Part shown: piece by piece, positions 49,086 through 61,300 of the stretch | Layout of the letters: each line of letters opens with the position of its first letter | Position numbering within the stretch: position 1 is the stretch's first letter | Origin: Siphonodentalium dalli | Taxonomy: Eukaryota > Mollusca > Scaphopoda > Gadilida > Siphonodentaliidae | DNA: 64,000 bases | Reading direction: 5' to 3' | NCBI GenBank assembly: GCA_032622095.1 | Contig: CP136069.1 | Location: 48,966,760-49,030,759 of the forward strand | Position numbers and translations under genes: made by a program | The notes under the pieces: generated by a model | Databases searched by the model: none | What the model was told of the DNA's origin: nothing | Seen by the model: only the letters and a program-made list of their open reading frames with translations

Positions 49086-50170
49086 CTAACGCATCCAATT
49101 TCCAGAATTAGTCTGTACTACCCGAATTTTTACATCTGTAGTCGGTGCTCCGCCCAACGGGTGGTGGGGGGGGGGGCTAATTTATAAATGTTTCCCTTTC
49201 AAGTTACAACGTAGTAATCAGCCTGATACATTACAAGTTGCTTCTAGATCATGCCATTCATGGATCTATACTCTGGCTATACCCGTAGATATCATGGACA
49301 CCAGTTCAAACATGGGGACGTTTGATGTTCTGACGGGGCGGTTTTATGCATTGAAAATGAAAATTTATGCAATATATAGTTCTCAGCAAATACTTTTTTA
49401 CAGCATAGTTATATTTATATATGTATATATGTATCTTGGGAGTACGAGCTATTCGCGAAGCTGGTGCATTTTAGCGTGAAGCGACCCCTGTCGCAGTGCA
49501 TTCTCAATACAATACAATACAATACAATAATTAATTTGTATAGCGCTCAATATTATGAATACATATTCAACGGCGCTTTACATTACATTCTCAACTTGCA
49601 CACCAATTGTTCATATAAACCGCGGATCGCCAAGATTTACTCTAAGGTATTCGATAAAGCATCTCTCGATCGCGTTTGAATCATCGACAATTTATTCCGT
49701 CGCGTTTCGGCGCGGGCGCAAACGAGCGCGAAAACATTCAATCCGCTTTGCGCGCAAACGCGATTGCGGCCGAACCTCAATTGAGGAAAACTTCGTGGCG
49801 AATGGAGTGTACGTGTCACTTATGATCACATTAGCATCGCGTTCAATGTTAGGTCATTTCTCATGTGATGTGGACAGTTTATTAGTTTTGATTGACAATA
49901 CAACGTTCACGAGTGTTTATATATATTTGTTCTGTTATCATTTAACCAGGTTGTCATGGAGATTACAGTTATTTGGATACCATTTTAGAGAAAGACTAGC
50001 AATTAAGATTACATTCCTAACCATTTATCCTTGGTTTTGATTTAAACTTCGATTGTGCAGATGCGTTTTAGTATATATCTATTCTCCACAGCAAATATCG
50101 AGAAGCGGGAAAACGCTATTACAGAGATGAGTGAACATATTTCATCTAACCCAGTCTAGTTAACACTAAC

Positions 50171-50284
50171 CTTGCTCGCATCTGATTCCATTGAATCCTG
50201 AGCCGGTGCAGTTGCAGTAGAAGCCATTGATTGTGTCTTCACAAGCTCCATTCAAACATGGGCTAGATTCGCATTTGTCAATTT
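50171..50284 (-). CDS. Exon 7: EGF-like domain ([10 protein letters not shown] type)
   Basis: 114 bp, phase 1-1, six cysteines ([15 protein letters not shown], then [18 protein letters not shown]). It is the duplicate of exon 6; the D-E to D-K change in the calcium-binding start motif may weaken calcium binding. It is the last EGF exon seen before the F-type lectin exons. Its final G would join TT at the acceptor at 45794-45796 to give Val, so splicing into the lectin domain keeps the frame. Confidence 0.8.
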
Positions 50285-51468
50285 CTGTCGAAAGAAATAA
50301 TAGCATCCGACAGTAGAGAGACCATATACTTGTATGTGCTACCGACTTCAAAATGTACATGTATATTAGCAACATCGAGAACGCTGAAAGTTAACGCATC
50401 CAATTTCCAGAATTAGTCTGTACTACCCGAATTTGTACATCTGTAGTCGGTGCTCCGCCCAACGGTGGGGGGGGGGCTAATTTAGAAATGTTTCCGTATC
50501 AAGTTACAACGTAGTAATCAGCCTGATACATTACAAGTGGCTTCCAGATCATGCCATTCATGGATCTATACTCTGGCTATACCCGTAGATATCATGGACA
50601 CCAGTTCAAACATGGGGACGTTTGATGTTCTGACGGGGCGGTTTTATGCATTGAAACAGAAAATGTAAGCAATATAGTTCTCAGCAAATACTTTTTTACA
50701 GCATATTTATATTTATATATGTATATGTATATGTATCTTGGGCGTACGAGCTATTCGCGAAGCTGGCGCGTTTAAGCGTGAAGCGACCCATGTCGCAGTG
50801 CATTATCAATACAATACAATAATTAATTTGTATAGCGCTCAATATTATGAGTACATATTCAGCGGCGCGTTACATTACATTCTCAACTGGCACACCAATT
50901 GTTCATATAAACCGTGTATCGCCAAGATTTACTCTAAGGTATTCGATAAAGCAATCACATGAGCGCGTTTGAATCATCGACAATTTATTCCGTCGCGTTT
51001 CGGCGCGGGCGCAAACGAGCGCGAAAACATTCAATCCGCTTTGCGCGCGAACGCGATTGCGGCCGAACCTCAATTGAGGAAAACTTCGTGGCGAATGGAG
51101 TGTACGTGTCACTTATGATCACATTAGCATCGCGTTCAATGTTAGGTCATTTCTCATGTGATGTGGACAGTTTATTATTTTTGATTGACAATACAACGTT
51201 CACGAGTATTTATATATATTTGTTCTGTTATCATTTAACCATGTTGTCATGGTGATTACAGTTATTTGGATACCATTTTAGAGAGACTAGAAATGAAGAT
51301 TACATTCCTAACCATTTATCCTTGGTTTTGATCTAAACTTCGATTGTGCAGATGCGTTTTAGTATACATGAATATCTATTCTCAACAGCAAACATCGAGA
51401 AGCGGGGAAAACGCTATTACAGAGATAAGTGAACATATTTCATCTAACCCAGTCTAGTTAACACTAAC

Positions 51469-51582
51469 CTTGCTCGCATCTGATTCCATCGAATCCTGAG
51501 CCGGTGCAGTTGCAGTAGAAGCCATTGATTCTGTCTTCACAAGCTCCAGTCAAACATGGGCTAGATTCGCATTCGTCAATTT
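51469..51582 (-). CDS. Exon 6: EGF-like domain ([10 protein letters not shown] type)
   Basis: 114 bp, phase 1-1, six cysteines ([15 protein letters not shown], then [18 protein letters not shown]). Donor GTTAGTG, acceptor TTTCGACAG-like. It sits in a 1.3-kb block (50392-51688) that is a near-perfect tandem copy of 49086-50391, which contains exon 7. The two coding sequences differ by only a few codons (LTG/LNG, DRI/DTI, GFD/GFN). Confidence 0.8.
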
Positions 51583-52057
51583 CTGTCGAAAAAATAATAG
51601 CATCCGACAGTAGAGAGATAATATACTTGTATGTGCTACCGACTTCAAAATGTACATGTATATTAGCAACATCGAGAACGCTGAAAGTTCGATTATCGCG
51701 TAGGTAAATTTTGTTTGATATAATTCTCAATCCGTCCCTACATCACGAGGTTTGCTATCGTCCGTTGTTGTTATGGCGGAAATCACAGTCAGCTGCTTGC
51801 CGTTATAAATATTCGCATTCGTCAATTTCTGTCGAGAGAAATAATAGCATCCGACAGTAGAGAGATAATATACTTGTATGTGCTACCGACTTCAAAATAT
51901 ACATGTATATTAGCAACATCGAGAACGCTGAAAGTTCGATTATCGCGTAGGTAAATTTTGTTTGATATAATTCTCAATCCGTCCCTACATCACGAGGTTT
52001 GCTATCGTCCGTTGTTGTTATGGAGGAAATCGCAGTCAGCTGATTGCCGTTATAAAA
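51571..52057. repeat. Direct 240-bp duplication with an EGF exon stub
   Basis: 51571-51808 repeats as 51811-52057. The duplicated piece starts inside exon 6, so the second copy has only the first few codons of an EGF exon (ATTCGTCAATTTCTGTCG on the plus strand) next to intron sequence. Confidence 0.85.
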
Positions 52058-52249
52058 TTTTAATTGTTACCATGTCCGTGTTGTTTTAATCTTAAAGTTT
52101 ACATATGCAATGTTATGCCTTTTGCTCTTTGTTTAATTGCATGCATATTATAATATCGAAGGTGTAGTAGTATTAATTGGGAGGACGGCACATTATTGGA
52201 TAAATGAGTGAACACATTTCAGTTATAGCCCAGTATAATCAAAATTAAC

Positions 52250-52363
52250 CTTGCTCGCATCTGGTCCCGTTGAATCCTGTATCGGAACAGTTGCAGTAGA
52301 ATCCGTTGATAACGTCATGGCAAGTTCCATTCATACATGGGCTGTATTCACATTCGTCAATTT
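52250..52363 (-). CDS. Exon 5: EGF-like domain (EIDECEYSPC type)
   Basis: 114 bp, phase 1-1, one EGF module: EIDECEYSPCMNGTC, then GFYCNC, then GFNGTRCEQ. The E-I-D-E-C start fits the calcium-binding EGF subtype. The acceptor is a weak TTTTACAG; the donor GTTAAT is non-optimal (GTTA rather than GTRA), shared in part with the next two EGF exons (GTTAGT). NGTC and NGTR give possible N-glycosylation sequons. It is more diverged than exons 6 and 7, so it is an older member of this sub-series. Confidence 0.75.
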
Positions 52364-52588
52364 CTGTAAAATTAATAATACCATCGATGACAAAGAAATT
52401 TATTTCCGAAAGAGATATGAATACATATATCATCGCGGTATCTAAGGTCATATATACTCTCGTGTCTTAGAATGCGGTGGTTCCCTGGCCAAAACCGGGC
52501 TTTATTGTAGCCATAAACACCAGCATCAGTTTAAGCCAGAAATATATCAAATGAATCAGCAATAACTAATATTCTGTCCAAATCGAAA

Positions 52589-52703
52589 CTTGATCGCATC
52601 GTGTCCCTTCAATTCAGATCCAGGTGCAGCTGCAGTAGAATCGTGCTGATGATGTCATCGTAAGATCCACTCCAACATGAGTTCGATGCACATTCGTCGA
52701 TTT
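52589..52703 (-). pseudogene. Dead EGF-like exon
   Basis: Reading leftwards, it begins IDECASNSC as an EGF exon, then needs a frame change to continue as FYCSC and later GTRCDQ, with an in-frame stop between. It is 115 bp against 114 bp for every intact sibling, consistent with a net +1 indel. The acceptor is lost (the expected CAG reads CAT before AAATCG) and the donor position no longer has GT in a good context. It lies between two functional EGF exons, so the normal transcript presumably skips it. Confidence 0.7.
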
Positions 52704-52844
52704 ATGACAGACATTAAATAGTGTGCCATGTGCATAGTGTATATACGTTTTGTGTATGTTCCACCTGTGATGATGGTTTTCCCCATTAAACACAATTCAA
52801 ATACTTTCACGATACATGCAATGCATTGATAACTGGAAGCTTAC

Positions 52845-52958
52845 CGTTCTCACAGTTCGTCCCATTATATCCACCAGCGCACGTGCAATTGTAGCGGTTG
52901 AGTCCATCAACACAAGTCGCCCCGTTCTTGCATGGGTCAGACAGGCACTCGTTTATTT
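52845..52958 (-). CDS. Exon 4: EGF-like domain (copy 2 of NECLSDPC type)
   Basis: 114 bp, phase 1-1, with six cysteines. It differs from exon 3 at only a few bases (for example GLNRYNC against GPNRYNC). Acceptor CTTTCCAG lies at its right edge and donor GTAAGC at 52844-52839. The surrounding intron is also duplicated, including a downstream stretch that in this copy continues into a decayed EGF exon (52589-52703). Confidence 0.8.
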
Positions 52959-54519
52959 CTGGAAAGTATGGTACTGACTCGTATTGCTGACACTTTATAA
53001 CGCATACAAGTCGTGCTAAAATTCCTTGCAATCGGAATGTTCGAAGTTATGAAAATTTATCAGATAAAAATGCATGAAAATTATGAATACATTTATCAAG
53101 CGAACGTATCATCACTGATCGTTTTGAGGGCATAACAGAACAATATATCTGTTGTCGACCCTGGCCTCTCATATGGAATTAAATTAAATTATGTTGAGTT
53201 AGTCAAGATCATTATACCAACCATCTATGCTACTAATATGTTCGAATAATGTCCTTTAAAGATACGGGCGGTCTTTCCTGTGGATATCCGTTCAAAATAG
53301 TCACATCCACTAAGAAAGCCATAAACAGAAAGAATATTATATAATAGACAGATGTTGTTCTTATACAAATCATAAATATAGCATAGATTGCATGTTACTG
53401 TCATGTTTGTACCCTCGGTTATGTAAGCAAACATAAAACAAGTTACGTTACGATTGTTTATAGACAAACACTTCGAACTACCTTATCGCCCAATGAAAAT
53501 GTTCCGTTGCGCTGTGGATTGCGTAGATAAATTTATGGGGGCTATCAATAATCGCATTCAAATCACACCAAATTGTATTTTAATCGACCCATTCTACCCG
53601 CTGTCAGTTCAAAATGAAGCTAATCCATGCTACTTCATGATTGGGAAATGGTCAGACGTGTAAATAATATAATTGTTCTCGCAAAGAGGTGAATATTTTT
53701 CAATCCAGTTAGTATTTTCTCCTAACCTATATAATGGTAATACATACCAAATACAAATATTACGATGAATCGTATCGTGCGTTGTAAGTTGCAAGCGCAC
53801 CAACTTTCGATTTTTATAACCGACGTAAAGCGCGCGAATCTAAATAAGGAAATGGCGCAATATCTTGACTCCTCTTATAAACAATCCACTGCGCTTTTTG
53901 CGAGAAATAACCAACAGTCGACCAATACTTTCTCGGACACAAAACGTGTTTTTGTGTATAATATCGCATTCATATCATCATTATGCTATACTACTAGTAT
54001 ACTCTTGAGGAAATTATCATAATCTAATAACGTTATTTCTAAATTATAACCTACAGCGAAGGCCGCCCTTCCATTTAACTCGTGTATATTATGACCTCAA
54101 CTAAGACACTTCAAATCAGAATACAAATACGTAGCACATGTATGTTCTTTCTAAAGAAGTCTCCAGCGGATGACGGTTTATCTCCAAATATATTGGTACA
54201 ATTTGTGTCTGTTCGGTACACTCTATTTAGTTTTGTTATCATTTTGTAACGTATACTACGGGCGTCAATTTAGGCCAGAAACATATCAAATAAATTAGCA
54301 CTAACTAATATTCTGTCTAAATCGAAACTTGATCGATTTTGTGCCACCGACTTTAGTATAGCATGATCACTCTTAAATAGCGTCATATACGTATACATAG
54401 TGTATATTCGTGTTGTGTATGTTCCACCTTTGAGGGTTGTTTTACGCATTAAACACAATTCAAATACTTTCACGATACATACAATGCACACTGATAAGTT
54501 GTGATAACTGGAAGCTTAC

Positions 54520-54633
54520 CGTTCTCACAGTTCGTCCCGTTGTAGCCACCAGCGCATGTGCAATTGTAGCGGTTGGGTCCATCAACACAAGTCGCCCCGT
54601 TCTTGCATGGGTCAGACAGGCACTCGTTTATTT
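54520..54633 (-). CDS. Exon 3: EGF-like domain (copy 1 of NECLSDPC type)
   Basis: A 114-bp phase 1-1 exon coding for one complete EGF-like module with six cysteines ([19 protein letters not shown], then [12 protein letters not shown]). Acceptor TTTCCAG and donor GTAAGC are both good. The E-I-N-E-C start resembles the calcium-binding EGF consensus D/N-x-D/N-E/Q, although the first position is Glu, so calcium binding is only possible. It is nearly identical to the exon at 52845-52958; the two lie in paralogous blocks offset by 1675 bp, showing a recent local duplication. Confidence 0.8.
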
Positions 54634-55017
54634 CTGGAAAGTATGGTACTGAATCATATTGGTGACACTTTATGACATTTCAAAACAGATTAAAAATAAA
54701 TAGCACATGTATATTCTTTATAAAGAAGTCTCCAGCGGATGACGGTTTGTCTCCAAATATATTTGTACAATTTGTATTTGTTCGGTTCACTCATATCCTG
54801 TTTTGTTATAATTTTGTAAAATCATGTTGGGAGACGAGCGACGGTAGGTCTTGTAATTTATTATCCGACCCCCTAAGCAGTTTGTTTTACCATTTCTGTA
54901 TGTCGTATTCTTCAAGCTGTATGTCGTATTCTTCAAGTAAAAATCCTACACATAACTAATATATCATTGTAATATATATACGTATAACTAACTTCAGAAA
55001 AGAAACGGTTATCTTAC

Positions 55018-55087
55018 TCATGCAAGTATACGCTTCCTCCTTGTTTGGGATGTGGATCTCACCGCTTACGCAGCTTGTGTCTATTGG
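55018..55087 (-). CDS. Exon 2: short linker exon between PAN and EGF domains
   Basis: A 70-bp exon too short for ordinary ORF calling. It is bounded by a TTATTTTTCAG acceptor at its right edge and a GTAAGAT donor at 55017-55011. In phase 0 it gives PIDTSCVSGEIHIPNKEEA followed by YTCM, with two cysteines. It ends in phase 1, so its last A joins the AA of the first EGF exon to make Lys in front of the INEC motif. The match of both phases to its neighbours is the main evidence. No domain family is recognised; it may be the end of the PAN module. Other exons could lie in the 7.5-kb gap to exon 1. Confidence 0.55.
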
Positions 55088-55855
55088 CTGAAAAATAACA
55101 TAATTATATATTTACAACGCCGTGCCACCACATACCACAGCTATGATGTGTTGCATGCCCACATGTGCTGTCTCAATATGAATACCTCTTTTGACTATAT
55201 TATTTTCCGGGATATGTAATATGAAAACGTTAGGTATTTCGCTCGTCACTACCTCACACAACTCAACCCGAGCTGTCATATCGCTCATTATGCTCACACA
55301 TAAAATCACTTGATTGGCGCGTTTCGAACACTCAACCAAAAAGGCTAACTGAGATGAACATGCACTGTATTATTATCAGTTAATACAGATGCTGATTGTA
55401 TCAACGTAATCCCTGAGTTTGGGGGATTGTCAAGTAAAATTAACTATGAAAATAATTCGTTCGAGAAGCTAGTAAACCAAATCGTAAATCCGGCAGTTGG
55501 ACATTTCGGCAATTAATTTTGTCAGCACTTTGCCAATATGTCCACACATTGAAGCCAACGCTAACATATCAAGTACTAAATGTAGCCAACAACTTTCTTC
55601 TTTCGATGAACCTAATTATGGCCTATTCTGATGTCTTCCTTAATTCAAAACCGACTGTCCATCTGCTGGACATCCACCTTCAGAACACCTTAAATTCTGA
55701 TTGTGAGCGGTACATTCAATAAAAACTAAGATTCAAACCGACTACATCGTTTGCCTTTGTAAAGTTTCATATATAAATCAATACTGTTGAAACTCCAGGA
55801 TAAATTGAAGATCAAATGAGATTTTATACTAGATAATTCTCCAAATTATATATTA

Positions 55856-58283
55856 CTAGAAGGTGACCCGACTTCGTCCGGGCTTTGACCTTGAATTGGC
55901 CATTTTAAAGGTCAAGCTCAATTGGGGTCACGATTTGACCAGTCCAAAAACACTGCCCGGACAAAAGTACCCGACAAACGTGCCCGTCGAAATCCATACG
56001 GTTTTACCCGATTTGACCTTGAATTGATCATTTTGAAGGTCAAGGTCTGATCGGGGTCACGATTGGACCCGTCCAAAACAATCAGTGGATAAAAGTAACC
56101 CCACGTATCAAATTTCGTCGAAATCCCATCAAAATTGGCAATTTGACCTTGAAGTTACCCAATTTCAAGGTCAAGGTCACGTCGCACGGGCAAATGAATA
56201 TGCTTAAGAGACTCGCCATAAGAAAGTACCCCCACATACCAAGTTTCATCGAAATCCCGTGATATTCGGGCGTTTGACCTTGAAATTACCCGATTTCAAG
56301 GTCAAGGTCACGTCGCACGGGCAAATGAATATGTTTAAGAGACTCGCCATAAGAAAATACCCCCACATACCAAGTTTCATCGAAATCGGTTGGGCCGTTT
56401 TCGAGTCCATCGCGAACACACAGACACACAGACAGACAGACACACAGACAGATCTTCCAAAATATATAATAGACTAGAAGGTGACCCGACTTCGTCTGGG
56501 CTTTGACCTTGAATTGTCCATTTTGAAGGTCAAGGTCAAGTGGGGTCACGATTTGACCAGTCCAAAAACACTGCCCGGACAAAAGTACCCGACAAACGTG
56601 CCCGTCGAAATCCATCCGGTTTTACCCGATTTGACCTTGAATTGATCATTTTGAAGGTCAAGGTCTGGTCGGGGTCACGACTGGACCCGTCCAAAACAAT
56701 CAGTGGACAAAACTAACCCCACGTATCAAATTTCGTCGAAATCCCATCAAAATTGGCGATTTGACATTGAAGTTACCCGATTTCAAGGTCAAGGTCACGT
56801 CGCACGGGCAAATGAATAAGCTTATGAGACTCGCCATAAGAAAGTACCCCCACATACCAAGTTTCATCGAAATCCCGTGATATTCGGGCGTTTGACCTTG
56901 AAATTACCCGATTTCAAGGTCAAGGTCACGTAGCACGAACAAATTAATAGGCCTATGCCAGTTCTCGGCCGAAAATACCCCCACATACCAAGTTTCATCG
57001 AAATCGGTTCGGCCGTTTTCGAGTCCATCGCGAACACACAGACAGACACACAGACAGACAGACAGATCTTCCAAAATATATAATAGACTAGCCGATGAGC
57101 CCGACGTTGTCCGGGCTATTAAAAAACCAAATTTCAAGTCGATAGATCTACCCGTTTCCTAGATCTGGTCTGCGCATGCGCGAAGCTGGCGTCGCACGGG
57201 CTCGGCGACCCGATAAAATTCGTATCCGGGGCAAGATACATTCACATACCAAATTTCAAGTCGATAGCTCCACCCGTTTCCGAGATCTGGTCTGCGCATG
57301 CGCGAAGCTGGCGTCGCACGGGCTCGGCGATCCGATAAAATTCGTATCCGGGGCAAGATACATTCACATACAAAATTTCAAGTCGATAGCTCCACCCGTT
57401 TCCGAGATCTGGTCTGCGCATGCGCGAAGCTGGCGTCGCACGGGCTCGGCGACCCGATAAAATTCGTATCCGGGGCAAGATACATTCACATAGCAAATTT
57501 CAAGTCGATAGCTCCAGCCGTTTCCGATATCTCGTCTGCGCATGCGCGAAGCGGGTGCCACACGGGCTCGCCAATACGACAACGACGACCGCCTTGTCAA
57601 ACTACACATACATACCAAGTTTCGTCCCGATCGGTCGAGAATCGTAGATTTGTATAAATGACAGACAGACAGACAGACAGACATACAGACAGAGGTCTTC
57701 AAAATATATATGAGACTAGCCGATGAGCCCGACGTTGTCCGGGCTATTCAAAAACCAAATTTCAAGTCGATAGCTCTACCCAGCCCGACGTTGTCCGGGC
57801 TATTCAAAAACCAAATTCCAAGTCGATAGCTCTACCCGTTTCCGAGATCCGGTCTGCGCATGCGCGAAGCTGGCGTCGCACGGGCTCGGCTACCCGAGAA
57901 AATTCGTATCCGGGGCAAGATACATTCACATACCAAATTTCAAGTCGATAGCTCCACCCGTTTCCGAGATCCCGTCTGCGCATGCGCGCGAACCTGGCGT
58001 CGCACGGGCTCGGCGACCCGATAAAATTCGTATCCGGGGCAAGATACATTCACATACCAAATTTCAAGTCGATAGCTCCACCCGTTTCCGAGATCTCGTC
58101 TGCGCATGCGCGAAGCGGGCGCCGCACGGGCTCGCCAATACGACAACGTCCACCGCCTGGTCAAACTACACACACGTACCAAGTTTGGTCCCGATCGGTC
58201 GAGAATCGTAGATTTGTATAAATGACAAACATACATACAGACAAACATACAAACAGACAGAGGTCTTCAAAATATATATGAGA
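55856..58283 (-). mobile_element. Helitron-like array: two type II + two type I, head to tail
   Basis: Units 55856-56473 and 56474-57087 (type II), then 57088-57715 and 57716-58283 (type I). On the minus strand the outer 5' end follows host A (CCTAA|TC) and the outer 3' end is CTAG|T. The two type II units have several TCAAGGTCAAGGTCA words (for example 56296-56310). The type I units have two to three 122-bp repeats. Confidence 0.75.
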
Positions 58284-59502
58284 TTAGGGTTCCAATCAGC
58301 AAATGCAGTACAAACTGTGATGTGTGTGGTATTTTAAATCAAGGAATACTAATCCTACTAATTAAGTGCAGATTGAGTTAACAACCAAATATGAATAACA
58401 TGGAACTAGTGACAATGAATGACTTCATTGCACAAAAGTATTGCCATCCGAGATTAATATTTGTGACCCTAACGCACACTCCAAAGTTAAGTTGCTCATA
58501 TGTAGGCAATCCACGGAAATTCAGTGTTTTTCGTAGTAATTGCGAATTCCTTTATTTCAGACAATATCGTCCATATACCTATGAACATGTAGGATAAAGA
58601 ACAACTGAATAATGATTGATGTAGTAATCAATTGATAATTACATATTATGTGACAAATAAATTATTGTATTTCGTTAACTATTTCGATAATAAGACAAGT
58701 TCAACAATACGAAAATACACGTGCTGCATACACAGGACCGTGTCGTTAAAACGAGTACACTGTATATATAAATGTATATACAGGAGCGCGTAACGTTAAG
58801 TTAACAGACGCACGCATCGCTATTTCTATAATACGTTACAATGGAGTTCACTTCATTATTTCGAATACCTCCTCACTTCTCATGTTCGGACTTTGTTGTA
58901 GAAACGATGAGAGATTTGATACAGCCTTCTTTGATACATTCATATAAACTATGAATACGGTGAGTGACGTTGACATATATACATATGTGTGTATTCAAAT
59001 AAGTTTGTATTAACTATTAACGAAGACTAAACAGTATGACTTATCGTGACTTATAACTGTGTATAGTTTTGTTAAGTTGGTTAACACATTGAGGGTAAAA
59101 TTAGGCCTCCATATTTGCTAACGCAGTCCCCTGTTTCAAAACACGTACATGTAATCCAGGAACATCAGGTCAAAAGAAGAAAAGTAAGGACCAACACACC
59201 ATCATAGAGTGTGTGTGAGTATGCTGGTGCGCAATAACATCACATACACTGCAGTAACAGTCCCCGAACATCAAAGGTGAGCATTTTGAGTTATGCACTG
59301 TTTTTGGTATTCGCCCGACTCCATAAAAATAAGCCACACATTCGCGAAGACTCGTACATTTGAAGTTGCATTGTTGTAAAAGTTAGTAGTATATATGTGG
59401 TTTATAAAAACCTGAATTTGCAAACAGAAAAGGATCCCAGTTGCATAGCAGATGACCATATTAATAACTGTTTTTATTTTGCACACTGTATTTTCAAACA
59501 AA
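58284..59502. other. Intron sequence, nothing recognised
   Basis: Lies between exon 2 and exon 1; no exon with domain signature was found. Confidence 0.4.
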
Positions 59503-59572
59503 CCCCTGTAACACAAGACGTGCACTCACTAAACACCCCTGTAACACAAGACGTGTACTCACTAAACACCCC
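59503..59572. repeat. 33-bp tandem repeat, two copies
   Basis: CCCCTGTAACACAAGACGTG plus CACTCACTAAACA, repeated from 59536 with one change. Confidence 0.9.
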
Positions 59573-60798
59573 TTTAGCCTCTATTTAGATTTACATAATT
59601 AAATGGCACACACATCAACAAACACTGGTATATTATAGAACATAGTTGGTACAAAACGTGTATGCAGAGTATCCAAACAACTAACCATCCCCCAATATTC
59701 GGAATATTGTCTTCTGGTTAACAGTTCAGCCATTCTCACCTACATAAGAAATCATTTAAAAAAATTCAACTCATTATTGATTAAAATGCACCAGTAATAT
59801 ATTAGGCACCAACCGGCCATCCATATATAATATAGTCTGTTTAACTGTAAATACGTCATCATATCTTCACATTGCACTTATTACTCCGGGGCAGAAAGGA
59901 GACGGCTGGCGAGTTCATCAGAAATGAGATGATCAATAAAAAATAGCATTTTATTATTATTTTGAAGGGTGTCTGATCCAGACCGCAACAAATTAAGGGA
60001 TATAACAATGCATGATGATTGCCGACTGTTTTACATTATTATTTGCGTGCAACAGGAGAGTGTGATTGTTATAACCCTTTCAGCAGGACAATTATATGTT
60101 CTAGCATCAATTACTAACAGGAAAAAAACGTCATTTCTGTTTGAAATCGCAAGAACATATTTACTATGTGGATAATCCTTCAGAAAATATAATTCTGATT
60201 GGTTTAAATGGTGCCATCCAGTCAAATAGGGGAGGAACCAAAGAGGTGTAACTCGCCTTCTCTCAAATAAAGCTTGAAACAGAGAACATCCTCTCTGAAA
60301 ACATTAATCGGTTGTAACCCTTCCTTGTTAAATGAACCGACTGGGATTCAGATCTGATCAATGTAATCAATGGTCAAATTGTATCATTAACACATTCACC
60401 GACAGTTCTAAAAGCATTTCCAAAGAATTGACCGCAGCGATTAATCTGACATTTCGTTGAATTATCTTTGGTTGACATATTTAGATTATGAAATAGTCGA
60501 CTGGGATTGGTTAAAATGGATGGTATCGATTTGAACACATTGTCCATTCCAAGATATTTCAAACCATTTAAACCGTTCAATATTGACATATCAGATGTAT
60601 GAAGGCACTAGCTCACTGCGATTGTTTGTTGCTTCAATGTAATATAACATGGCTAAGACAAGTGTTATACTTAAGGGCATTGAAACGACAATAAATGTAA
60701 AACTGAACCAAATTTTATGCACGTATGCCACGTATGCATGAGTGTTTGTTTCATACAAATACAAACTAGTTGTGCTTATGTTTATATTATAGCTTTTA

Positions 60799-61300
60799 TT
60801 AGCTCAACTTGACAAAGTCAAGTTTGAGCTATTGCTATGTGTTGGTACCCGTCGTCTGTTCGTTCGTCGTGATCCGGAAACAATTTCTCCAAAATATATG
60901 CACAAGGCCACTGTACTATAATGACCATAAAGTTCATTGATGTAATCTGAATGGCAAATATGTACTCGGCGGCTATTTTTAAAATTCGAAATGGACGACA
61001 TGAAGCAAGTTTGAGCTGCTTGTTAAGTGAAAATGTTACAAAGCATACATACTCATTCAGTGATGCATTTTCAATTCATAATTATTCATTATGGACGTCC
61101 AGTGGGTACTTCAAATCAATAGAAAAACACTTGTTGAATATAGATATTTTGGGGGCCATTTTGAAAAACAAAATAAGATGGCCGCCAGGGGGCGTCATAA
61201 AACAGTAAACCATGGATCTAAGTGAGGTTAAACCTTTCCAAATATACATAGATTCCCTAATCACATGAACACAAATGGAGGTGCCAAACAAATAATAAAG
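60799..61300 (-). mobile_element. Hairpin-CTAA repeat family, second locus
   Basis: The minus strand ends AACTTGACTTTGTCAAGTT, GAG, CTAA and then T. The inside has AAGATGGCCGCCAGGGGGCG. It matches the family at 41445-44439. The 5' end is not defined. Confidence 0.45.

Larger units (their letters stand above)
49086..51688. repeat. Tandem duplication of a 1.3-kb block carrying an EGF exon
   Basis: Block 1 is 49086-50391, block 2 is 50392-51688. They share G-runs, ATACA microsatellite sequence, the CGCGTTTCGGCGCGGGCGC stretch and one EGF exon each. They are nearly identical throughout, so the event is recent. Confidence 0.9.
52490..54675. repeat. 1.7-kb local duplication carrying EGF exons 3 and 4
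   Basis: Segments around 52500-53000 and 54260-54670 align (GCCAGAAAYATATCAAAT, ACTAATATTCTGTC, and the EGF exon). 54135-54235 and 54700-54800 are a further partial copy (AAGTCTCCAGCGGATGACGG). Confidence 0.75.

Noticed and set aside
55112-55339. Possible extra exon (75-codon minus-strand frame) upstream of exon 2
   Set aside because: No domain similarity, no cysteine pattern and no acceptor/donor pair that keeps phase 0 between exons 1 and 2.
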